This document shows, piece by piece, positions 13,974-24,940 of a stretch of 64,000 nt of DNA. Positions within the stretch are counted from its first letter, which is position 1; the number at the start of each line of letters is the position of its first letter. Source of the stretch: Euptelea pleiosperma (lineage: Eukaryota; Streptophyta; Magnoliopsida; Ranunculales; Eupteleaceae). The translations under genes and the position numbers were made by a program. The notes beneath the pieces are model-generated. The model saw only the letters and a list, made by a program, of their open reading frames with translations. It was not told the origin of the DNA and searched no databases. Location: positions 1 through 64,000 of the forward strand of contig JASUTR010000076.1 of the NCBI GenBank assembly GCA_035048495.1, read 5' to 3'.

Positions 13974-15388
13974 CGCTACCGGAACTCGTAATTGGACTCA
14001 AACTCTTGTATTACTATTATTTCAACACATTTGATGTGTTGGAACAAGATTTGGGACCGTCGAAACAAGTTAGCTCCATCCCTTCGTCAACGTCTCAAAT
14101 TGGACTCAGTTTGTGTGTTATTTCCGAACCCTATAACTTGTGACTTTTTCGCAACCGGACCTCGTAATTGGACTCAAACTCTTCCATTACTATTGTTTCA
14201 TCACATTTGAAGTGGTGGAACAAGATTCGTGACAGTCGAAACAAGTTAGCTCCATCCGTGCGTCAACGTCTCAAATTGGACTCAGTTTGTGTGTTACATT
14301 CCGAAGCTTATAACTTGTGACTTTTTTGCAACCGGACCTCGTAATTGGACTCAAACTCTTCCATTACTATTGTTTCATCACATTTGAAGTGGTGGAACAA
14401 GATTCGTGACAGTCGAAACAAGTTAGCTCCATCTGTGCGTCAACGTCTCAAATTGGACTCAGTTTGTGTGTTACATTCCGTAGCCTATAACTTGTGAGTT
14501 TTTTGCAACCGGACCTCATAATTAGACCCAAACTCTTCCATTACTATTGTTTCAATAGATTTGAAGTGTTGGAATAATATTTGGGACAGTCAAAACAAGT
14601 TAGCTCCATCCGTTCGTCAACGTCTCAAATTGGACTCAGTTTGTTTGTTACATTCCTTAGTCTATAACTTGTGACTTTTTCGCAACCGGACCTCGTAATT
14701 GGACTCAAACTCTTCCATTACTATTGTTTCATCATATTTGAAGTGGTGGAACAAGATTCGTGACAGTCGAAACAAGTGAGCTCCATCCGTGCGTCAACGT
14801 CTCAAATTGGACTCAGTTTGTGTGTTACATTCCGAAGCTTATAACTTGTGACTTTTTTGCAACCGGACCTCGTAATTGGACTCAAACTCTTCCATTACTA
14901 TTGTTTCATCACATTTGAAGTGGTGGAACAAGATTCGTGACAGTCGAAACAAGTTAGCTCCATCCGTGCGTCAACGTCTCAAATTGGACTCAGTTTGTGT
15001 GTTACATTCCGAAGGCTATAACTTGTGACTTTTTCGCAACCGGACCTCGTAATTGGACTCAAACTCTTCCATTACTATTGTTTCATCACATTTGAAGTGG
15101 TGGAACAAGATTCGTGACAGTCGAAACAAGTTAGCTCCATCCGTGCGTCAACGTCTCAAATTGGACTCAATTTGTGTGTTACATTCCTAAGTCTATAACT
15201 TGTGACTTTTTCGCAACCGGACCTCGTAATTGGACTCAAACTCTTCCATTACTATTGTTTCATCACATTTGAAGTAGTGGAACATTATTCGTGACAGTCG
15301 AAACAAGTTAGCTCCATCCGTGCGTCAACGTCTCAAATTGGACTCAGTTTGTGTGTTACATTCCGAAGCCTATAACTTGTGACTTTTT
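13974..15388 (+). repeat. HOR unit U6, 8 monomers
   Basis: 1,415 bp, exactly 8 x 177 minus 1. Order: A-B-C-(D/J2 hybrid)-K-L-M'-O. It equals the 23-mer with its 15 central monomers removed, and the junction lies inside the fourth monomer. U8 has the same structure. Confidence 0.82.
14504..14680 (+). repeat. Hybrid D/J2 monomer (recombination junction)
   Basis: The left part has every D marker (cataattagaccc, aatagatttg, gtcaaaac). The right part has J2 markers (ccgttcgtc, tttgtttgtt, ccttagtc). The switch falls in the shared stretch acaagttagctccatccgt. It is the expected product of unequal exchange between monomer 4 and monomer 19 of a 23-mer. Confidence 0.8.
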
Positions 15389-16625
15389 CGCTACCGGAAC
15401 TCGTAATTGGACTCAAACTCTTGTATTACTATTATTTCAACACATTTGATGTGTTGGAACAAGATTTGGGACCGTCGAAACAAGTTAGCTCCATCCGTTC
15501 GTCAACGTCTCAAATTGGACTCAGTTTGTGTGTTATTTCCGAACCCTATAACTTGTGACTTTTTCGCAACCGGACCTCGTAATTGGACTCAAACTCTTCC
15601 ATTACTATTGTTTCATCACATTTGAAGTGGTGGAACAAGATTCGTGACAGTCGAAACAAGTTAGCTCCATCCGTGCGTCAACGTCTCAAATTGGACTCAG
15701 TTTGTGTGTTACATTCCGAAGCTTATAACTTGTGACTTTTTTGCAACCGGACCTCGTAATTGGACTCAAACTCTTCCATTACTATTGTTTCATCACATTT
15801 GAAGTGGTGGAACAAGATTCGTGACAGTCGAAACAAGTTAGCTCCATCTGTGCGTCAACGTCTCAAATTGGACTCAGTTTGTGTGTTACATTCCGTAGCC
15901 TATAACTTGTGAGTTTTTTGCAACCGGACCTCATAATTAGACCCAAACTCTTCCATTACTATTGTTTCAATAGATTTGAAGTGTTGGAATAATATTTGGG
16001 ACAGTCAAAACAAGTTAGCTCCATCCGTGCGTCAACGTCTCAAATTGGACTCAGTTTGTGTGTTACGTTCCGAACCCTATAACTTGTGACTTTTTCGCAA
16101 CCGGACCTCGTAATTGGATTCAAACTCTTCCATTACTATTGTTTCATCATATTTGAAGTGGTGGAACAAGATTCGTGACAGTCGAAACAAGTTAGCTCCA
16201 TCCGTGCGTCAACGTCTCAAATTGGACTCAGTTTGTGTGTTACATTCCGAAGCCTATAACTTGTGACTTTTTCGCTACCGGAACTCGTAATTGGACTCAA
16301 ACTCTTGTATTTCTATTATTTCAACACATTTGATGTGTTGGAACAAGATTCGGGACGGTCGAAACAAGTTAGCTCCATCCGTTCGTCAACGTCTCAAATT
16401 GGACTCAGTTTGTGTGTTATTTCCGAACCCTATAACTTGTGACTTTTTCGCAACCGGACCTCGTAATTGGACTCAAACTCTTCCATTACTATTGTTTCAT
16501 CACATTTGAAGTGGTGGAACAAGATTCGTGACAGTCGAAACAAGTTAGCTCCATCCGTGCGTCAACGTCTCAAATTGGACTCAGTTTGTGTGTTACATTC
16601 CTAAGTCTATAACTTGTGACTTTTT

Positions 16626-16802
16626 CGCAACCGGACCTCGTAATTGGACTCAAACTCTTCCATTACTATTGTTTCATCACATTTGAAGTGGTGGAACAAG
16701 ATTCGTGACAGTCGAAACAAGTTAGCTCCATCCGTGCGTCAACGTCTCAAATTGGACTCAGTTTGTGTGTTACATTCCGAAGCCTATAACTTGTGACTTT
16801 TT
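16626..16802 (+). repeat. Reference 177-bp satellite monomer (type G)
   Basis: This copy matches the consensus at every position I compared, so it can anchor the numbering. Position 1 is the cgcaaccgg after the T-tract. It carries an 11-bp direct repeat aattggactca at monomer positions 17 and 125, an inverted pair acaagtta (92-99) and taacttgt (162-169), a TTCG-N7-CGAA dyad (77-91), and a T5-T6 tract spanning the monomer junction. It holds 9 CpG sites, slightly more than base composition predicts (about 7.9). Confidence 0.9.
16702..16716 (+). other. CENP-B-box-like dyad TTCG-N7-CGAA (example copy)
   Basis: The sequence ttcgtgacagtcgaa is a 4-bp inverted repeat around 7 bases and recurs in most monomers. 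Against the mammalian CENP-B box core nTTCGnnnnAnnCGGGn it matches TTCG, the central A and the following CG, with the last two G replaced by A (7 of 9 constrained positions). D monomers lose both arms (tttggg, gtcaaaac); A monomers lose the left arm. Plants have no well-established CENP-B-box system, so similarity is all that is claimed. Confidence 0.4.
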
Positions 16803-19456
16803 CGCAACCGGACCTCGTAATTGGACTCAAACTCTTGTATTACTATTATTTCAACACATTTGATGTGTTGGAACAAGATTCGGGACAGTCGAAACAAGTT
16901 AGCTCCATCCGTTCGTCAACGTCTCAAATTGGACTCAGTTTGTGTGTTACATTCCGAAGCCTATAACTTGTGACTTTTTCGCAACCGGACCTCGTAATTG
17001 GACTCAAACTCTTCCATTACTATTGTTTCATCACATTTGAAGTAGTGGAACAAGATTCGTGACAGTCGAAACAAGTTAGCTCCATCCGTGCGTCAACGTC
17101 TCAAATTGGACTCAGTTTGTGTGTTACATTCCGAAGCCTATAACTTGTGACTTTTTCGCTACCGGAACTCGTAATTGGACTCAAACTCTTGTATTACTAT
17201 TATTTCAACACATTTGATGTGTTGGAACAAGATTCGGGACGGTCGAAACAAGTTAGCTCCATCCGTTCGTCAACGTCTCAAATTGGACTCAGTTTGTGTG
17301 TTATTTCCGAAGCCTATAACTTGTGACTTTTTCGCAACCGGACCTCGTAATTGGACTCAAACTCTTCCATTACTATTGTTTCATCACATTTGAAGTGGTG
17401 GAACAAGATTCGTGACAGTCGAAACAAGTTAGCTCCATCCGTGCGTCAACGTCTCAAATTGGACTCAGTTTGTGTGTTACATTCCTAAGTCTATAACTTG
17501 TGACTTTTTCGCAACCGGCCCTCGTAATTGGACTCAAACTCTTCCATTACTATTGTTTCATCACATTTGAAGTAGTGGAACAAGATTCGTGACAGTCGAA
17601 ACAAGTTAGCTCCATCCGTGCGTCAACGTCTCAAATTGGACTCAGTTTCTGTGTAACATTCCGAAGCCTATAACTTGTGACTTTTTCGCTACCGGAACTC
17701 GTAATTGGACTCAAACTCTTGTATTACTATTATTTCAACACATTTGATGTGTTGGAACAAGATTCGGGACCGTCGAAACAAGTTAGCTCCATCTGTTCGT
17801 CAACGTCTCAAATTGGACTCAGTTTGTGTGTTACATTCCGTAGCCTATAACTTGTGACTTTTTCGCAACCGGACCTCGTAATTGGACTCAAACTCTTCCA
17901 TTACTATTGTTTCATCATATTTGAAGTGGTGGAACAAGATTCGTGACAGTCGAAACAAGTTAGCTCCATCCGTGCGTCAACGTCTCAAATTGGACTCAGT
18001 TTGTGTGTTACATTCCGAAGCTTATAACTTGTGACTTTTTTGCAACCGGACCTCGTAATTGGACTCAAACTCTTCCATTACTATTGTTTCATCACATTTG
18101 AAGTGGTGGAACAAGATTCGTGACAGTCGAAACAAGTTAGCTCCATCCGTGCGTCAACGTCTCAAATTGGACTCAGTTTGTGTGTTACATTCCGAAGGCT
18201 ATAACTTGTGACTTTTTCGCAACCGGACCTCGTAATTGGACTCAAACTCTTCCATTACTATTGTTTCATCACATTTGAAGTGGTGGAACAAGATTCGTGA
18301 CAGTCGAAACAAGTTAGCTCCATCCGTGCGTCAACGTCTCAAATTGGACTCAGTTTGTGTGTTACATTCCTAAGTCTATAACTTGTGACTTTTTCGCAAC
18401 CGACCCTCGTAATTGGACTCAAACTCTTCCATTACTATTGTTTCATCACATTTGAAGTGGTGGAACAGGATTCGTGACAGTCGAAACAAGTTAGCTCCAT
18501 CCGTGCGTCAACGTCTCAAATTGGACTCAGTTTCTGTGTAACATTCCGAAGCCTATAACTTGTGACTTTTTCGCTACCGGAACTCGTAATTGGACTCAAA
18601 CTCTTGTATTACTATTATTTCAACACATTTGATGTGTTGGAACAAGATTCGGGACCGTCGAAACAAGTTAGCTCCATCCGTTCGTCAACGTCTCAAATTG
18701 GACTCAGTTTGTTTGTTACATTCCTTAGTCTATAACTTGTGACTTTTTCGCAACCGGACCTCGTAATTGGACTCAAACTCTTCCATTACTATTGTTTCAT
18801 CATATTTGAAGTGGTGGAACAAGATTCGTGACAGTCGAAACAAGTGAGCTCCATCCGTGCGTCAACGTCTCAAATTGGACTCAGTTTGTGTGTTACATTC
18901 CGAAGCTTATAACTTGTGACTTTTTTGCAACCGGACCTCGTAATTGGACTCAAACTCTTCCATTACTATTGTTTCATCACATTTGAAGTGGTGGAACAAG
19001 ATTCGTGACAGTCGAAACAAGTTAGCTCCATCCGTGCGTCAACGTCTCAAATTGGACTCAGTTTGTGTGTTACATTCCGAAGGCTATAACTTGTGACTTT
19101 TTCGCAACCGGACCTCGTAATTGGACTCAAACTCTTCCATTACTATTGTTTCATCACATTTGAAGTGGTGGAACAAGATTCGTGACAGTCGAAACAAGTT
19201 AGCTCCATCCGTGCGTCAACGTCTCAAATTGGACTCAATTTGTGTGTTACATTCCTAAGTCTATAACTTGTGACTTTTTCGCAACCGGACCTCGTAATTG
19301 GACTCAAACTCTTCCATTACTATTGTTTCATCACATTTGAAGTAGTGGAACATTATTCGTGACAGTCGAAACAAGTTAGCTCCATCCGTGCGTCAACGTC
19401 TCAAATTGGACTCAGTTTGTGTGTTACATTCCGAAGCCTATAACTTGTGACTTTTT

Positions 19457-20872
19457 CGCTACCGGAACTCGTAATTGGACTCAAACTCTTGTATTACTAT
19501 TATTTCAACACATTTGATGTGTTGGAACAAGATTTGGGACCGTCGAAACAAGTTAGCTCCATCCATTCGTCAACGTCTCAAATTGGACTCAGTTTGTGTG
19601 TTATTTCCGAACCCTATAACTTGTGACTTTTTCGCAACCGGACCTCGTAATTGGACTCAAACTCTTCCATTACTATTGTTTCATCACATTTGAAGTGGTG
19701 GAACAAGATTCGTGACAGTCGAAACAAGTTAGCTCCATCCGTGCGTCAACGTCTCAAATTGGACTCAGTTTGTGTGTTACATTCCGAAGCTTATAACTTG
19801 TGACTTTTTTGCAACCGGACCTCGTAATTGGACTCAAACTCTTCCATTACTATTGTTTCATCACATTTGAAGTGGTGGAACAAGATTCGTGACAGTCGAA
19901 ACAAGTTAGCTCCATCTGTGCGTCAACGTCTCAAATTGGACTCAGTTTGTGTGTTACATTCCGTAGCCCTATAACTTGTGAGTTTTTTGCAACCGGACCT
20001 CATAATTAGACCCAAACTCTTCCATTACTATTGTTTCAATAGATTTGAAGTGTTGGAATAATATTTGGGACAGTCAAAACAAGTTAGCTCCATCCGTTCG
20101 TCAACGTCTCAAATTGGACTCAGTTTGTGTGTTACATTCCTTAGTCTATAACTTGTGACTTTTTCGCAACCGGACCTCGTAATTGGACTCAAACTCTTCC
20201 ATTACTATTGTTTCATCATATTTGAAGTGGTGGAACAAGATTCGTGACAGTCGAAACAAGTGAGCTCCATCCGTGCGTCAACGTCTCAAATTGGACTCAG
20301 TTTGTGTGTTACATTCCGAAGCTTATAACTTGTGACTTTTTTGCAACCGGACCTCGTAATTGGACTCAAACTCTTCCATTACTATTGTTTCATCACATTT
20401 GAAGTGGTGGAACAAGATTCGTGACAGTCGAAACAAGTTAGCTCCATCCGTGCGTCAACGTCTCAAATTGGACTCAGTTTGTGTGTTACATTCCGAAGGC
20501 TATAACTTGTGACTTTTTCGCAACCGGACCTCGTAATTGGACTCAAACTCTTCCATTACTATTGTTTCATCACATTTGAAGTGGTGGAACAAGATTCGTG
20601 ACAGTCGAAACAAGTTAGCTCCATCCGTGCGTCAACGTCTCAAATTGGACTCAATTTGTGTGTTACATTCCTAAGTCTATAACTTGTGACTTTTTCGCAA
20701 CCGGACCTCGTAATTGGACTCAAACTCTTCCATTACTATTGTTTCATCACATTTGAAGTAGTGGAACATTATTCGTGACAGTCGAAACAAGTTAGCTCCA
20801 TCCGTGCGTCAACGTCTCAAATTGGACTCAGTTTGTGTGTTACATTCCGAAGCCTATAACTTGTGACTTTTT
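19457..20872 (+). repeat. HOR unit U8, 8 monomers
   Basis: 1,416 bp: the same A-B-C-(D/J2)-K-L-M'-O order as U6 with one extra base, in the C monomer (gtagccctat). The unit lies between two 23-mers. Confidence 0.82.
19988..20164 (+). repeat. Hybrid D/J2 monomer, second copy
   Basis: D-type left half joined to a ccgttcgtc and ccttagtc right half, as at 14,504, but with tttgtgtgtt instead of tttgtttgtt. Either both hybrids descend from one exchange and later diverged, or two exchanges used the same interval. Confidence 0.75.
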
Positions 20873-23800
20873 CGCTACCGGAACTCGTAATTGGACTCAA
20901 ACTCTTGTATTACTATTATTTCAACACATTTGATGTGTTGGAACAAGATTTGGGACCGTCGAAACAAGTTAGCTCCATCCGTTCGTCAACGTCTCAAATT
21001 GGACTCAGTTTGTGTGTTATTTCCGAACCCTATAACTTGTGACTTTTTCGCAACCGGACCTCGTAATTGGACTCAAACTCTTCCATTACTATTGTTTCAT
21101 CACATTTGAAGTGGTGGAACAAGATTCGTGACAGTCGAAACAAGTTAGCTCCATCCGTGCGTCAACGTCTCAAATTGGACTCAGTTTGTGTGTTACATTC
21201 CGAAGCTTATAACTTGTGACTTTTTTGCAACCGGACCTCGTAATTGGACTCAAACTCTTCCATTACTATTGTTTCATCACATTTGAAGTGGTGGAACAAG
21301 ATTCGTGACAGTCGAAACAAGTTAGCTCCATCTGTGCGTCAACGTCTCAAATTGGACTCAGTTTGTGTGTTACATTCCGTAGCCCTATAACTTGTGAGTT
21401 TTTTGCAACCGGACCTCATAATTAGACCCAAACTCTTCCATTACTATTGTTTCAATAGATTTGAAGTGTTGGAAAAATATTTGGGACAGTCAAAACAAGT
21501 TAGCTCCATCCGTGCGTCAACGTCTCAAATTGGACTCAGTTTGTGTGTTACGTTCCGAACCCTATAACTTGTGACTTTTTCGCAACCGGACCTCGTAATT
21601 GGATTCAAACTCTTCCATTACTATTGTTTCATCATATTTGAAGTGGTGGAACAAGATTCGTGACAGTCGAAACAAGTTAGCTCCATCCGTGCGTCAACGT
21701 CTCAAATTGGACTCAGTTTGTGTGTTACATTCCGAAGCCTATAACTTGTGACTTTTTCGCTACCGGAACTCGTAATTGGACTCAAACTCTTGTATTTCTA
21801 TTATTTCAACACATTTGATGTGTTGGAACAAGATTCGGGACGTCGAAACAAGTTAGCTCCATCCGTTCGTCAACGTCTCAAATTGGACTCAGTTTGTGTG
21901 TTATTTCCGAACCCTATAACTTGTGACTTTTTCGCAACCGGACCTCGTAATTGGACTCAAACTCTTCCATTACTATTGTTTCATCACATTTGAAGTGGTG
22001 GAACAAGATTCGTGACAGTCGAAACAAGTTAGCTCCATCCGTGCGTCAACGTCTCAAATTGGACTCAGTTTGTGTGTTACATTCCTAAGTCTATAACTTG
22101 TGACTTTTTCGCAACCGGACCTCGTAATTGGACTCAAACTCTTCCATTACTATTGTTTCATCACATTTGAAGTGGTGGAACAAGATTCGTGACAGTCGAA
22201 ACAAGTTAGCTCCATCCGTGCGTCAACGTCTCAAATTGGACTCAGTTTGTGTGTTACATTCCGAAGCCAATAACTTGTGACTTTTTCGCAACCGGACCTC
22301 GTAATTGGACTCAAACTCTTGTATTACTATTATTTCAACACATTTGATGTGTTGGAACAAGATTCGGGAAGGTCGAAACAAGTTAGCTCCATCCGTTCGT
22401 CAACGTCTCAAATTGGACTCAGTTTGTGTGTTACGTTCCGAACCCTATAACTTGTGACTTTTTCGCAACCGGAGCTCGTAATTGGACTCGAACTCTTCCA
22501 TTACTATTGTTTCATCACATTTGAAGTCGTGGAACAAGATTCGTGACAGTCGAAACAAGTTAGCTCCATCCGTGCGTCAACGTCTCAAATTGGACTCAGT
22601 TTGTGTGTTACATTCCGAAGCCTATAACTTGTGACTTTTTCGCTACCGGAACTCGTAATTGGACTCAAACTCTTGTATTTCTATTATTTCAACACATTTG
22701 ATGTGTTGGAACAAGATTCGGGACGGTCGAAACAAGTTAGCTCCATCCGTTCGTCAACGTCTCAAATTGGACTCAGTTTGTGTGTTATTTCCGAACCCTA
22801 TAACTTGTGACTTTTTCGCAACCGGACCTCGTAATTGGACTCAAACTCTTCCATTACTATTGTTTCATCACATTTGAAGTGGTGGAACAAGATTCGTGAC
22901 AGTCGAAACAAGTTAGCTCCATCCGTGCGTCAACGTCTCAAATTGGACTCAGTTTGTGTGTTACATTCCTAAGTCTATAACTTGTGACTTTTTCGCAACC
23001 GGCCCTCGTAATTGGACTCAAACTCTTCCATTACTATTGTTTCATCACATTTGAAGTAGTGGAACAAGATTCGTGACAGTCGAAACAAGTTAGCTCCATC
23101 CGTGCGTCAACGTCTCAAATTGGACTCAGTTTCTGTGTAACATTCCGAAGCCTATAACTTGTGACTTTTTCGCTACCGGAACTCGTAATTGGACTCAAAC
23201 TCTTGTATTACTATTATTTCAACACATTTGATGTGTTGGAACAAGATTCGGGACCGTCGAAACAAGTTAGCTCCATCCGTTCGTCAACGTCTCAAATTGG
23301 ACTCAGTTTGTTTGTTACATTCCTTAGTCTATAACTTGTGACTTTTTCGCAACCGGACCTCGTAATTGGACTCAAACTCTTCCATTACTATTGTTTCATC
23401 ATATTTGAAGTGGTGGAACAAGATTCGTGACAGTCGAAACAAGTGAGCTCCATCCGTGCGTCAACGTCTCAAATTGGACTCAGTTTGTGTGTTACATTCC
23501 GAAGCTTATAACTTGTGACTTTTTTGCAACCGGACCTCGTAATTGGACTCAAACTCTTCCATTACTATTGTTTCATCACATTTGAAGTGGTGGAACAAGA
23601 TTCGTGACAGTCGAAACAAGTTAGCTCCATCCGTGCGTCAACGTCTCAAATTGGACTCAGTTTGTGTGTTACATTCCGAAGGCTATAACTTGTGACTTTT
23701 TCGCAACCGGACCTCGTAATTGGACTCAAACTCTTCCATTACTATTGTTTCATCACATTTGAAGTGGTGGAACAAGATTCGTGACAGTCGAAACAAGTTA

Positions 23801-24940
23801 GCTCCATCCGTGCGTCAACGTCTCAAATTGGACTCAGTTTGTGTGTTACATTCCTAAGTCTATAACTTGTGACTTTTTCGCAACCGACCCTCGTAATTGG
23901 ACTCAAACTCTTCCATTACTATTGTTTCATCACATTTGAAGTGGTGGAACAGGATTCGTGACAGTCGAAACAAGTTAGCTCCATCCGTGCGTCAACGTCT
24001 CAAATTGGACTCAGTTTCTGTGTAACATTCCGAAGCCTATAACTTGTGACTTTTTCGCTACCGGAACTCGTAATTGGACTCAAACTCTTGTATTACTATT
24101 ATTTCAACACATTTGATGTGTTGGAACAAGATTCGGGACCGTCGAAACAAGTTAGCTCCATCCGTTCGTCAACGTCTCAAATTGGACTCAGTTTGTTTGT
24201 TACATTCCTTAGTCTATAACTTGTGACTTTTTCGCAACCGGACCTCGTAATTGGACTCAAACTCTTCCATTACTATTGTTTCATCATATTTGAAGTGGTG
24301 GAACAAGATTCGTGACAGTCGAAACAAGTGAGCTCCATCCGTGCGTCAACGTCTCAAATTGGACTCAGTTTGTGTGTTACATTCCGAAGCTTATAACTTG
24401 TGACTTTTTTGCAACCGGACCTCGTAATTGGACTCAAACTCTTCCATTACTATTGTTTCATCACATTTGAAGTGGTGGAACAAGATTCGTGACAGTCGAA
24501 ACAAGTTAGCTCCATCCGTGCGTCAACGTCTCAAATTGGACTCAGTTTGTGTGTTACATTCCGAAGGCTATAACTTGTGACTTTTTCGCAACCGGACCTC
24601 GTAATTGGACTCAAACTCTTCCATTACTATTGTTTCATCACATTTGAAGTGGTGGAACAAGATTCGTGACAGTCGAAACAAGTTAGCTCCATCCGTGCGT
24701 CAACGTCTCAAATTGGACTCAATTTGTGTGTTACATTCCTAAGTCTATAACTTGTGACTTTTTCGCAACCGGACCTCGTAATTGGACTCAAACTCTTCCA
24801 TTACTATTGTTTCATCACATTTGAAGTAGTGGAACATTATTCGTGACAGTCGAAACAAGTTAGCTCCATCCGTGCGTCAACGTCTCAAATTGGACTCAGT
24901 TTGTGTGTTACATTCCGAAGCCTATAACTTGTGACTTTTT
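20873..24940 (+). repeat. HOR unit U9, 23 monomers (4,068 bp)
   Basis: Same order as U7 with H' (gggaaggtcg), I' (ggagctcg, ctcgaact) and J2 in the first J position. Small private changes: gtagccctat (+1) and gggacgtcg (-1), which cancel to the same 4,068 bp. It is directly adjacent to U10, its nearest relative. Confidence 0.85.

Larger units (their letters stand above)
15389..19456 (+). repeat. HOR unit U7, 23 monomers (4,068 bp)
   Basis: Order: A-B-C-D-E-A'-F-G-H-I-A'-F-G'-J-K-L-M-N-J2-K-L-M'-O. The J-K-L-M-N and J2-K-L-M'-O runs are two similar five-monomer blocks, so the 23-mer contains an older internal duplication. Its first J monomer ends gtagcc with ctgttcgtc, unlike the J2 found at that position in U9 and U10, and its H and I monomers lack the gggaagg and ctcgaact changes seen there. 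Confidence 0.82.

Noticed and set aside
16626..16802. 177-bp monomer as a trimer of 59 bp
   Set aside because: 177 is 3 x 59, but the three thirds do not align. The only clear internal direct repeat (aattggactca) is spaced 108 bp, not 59 or 118.
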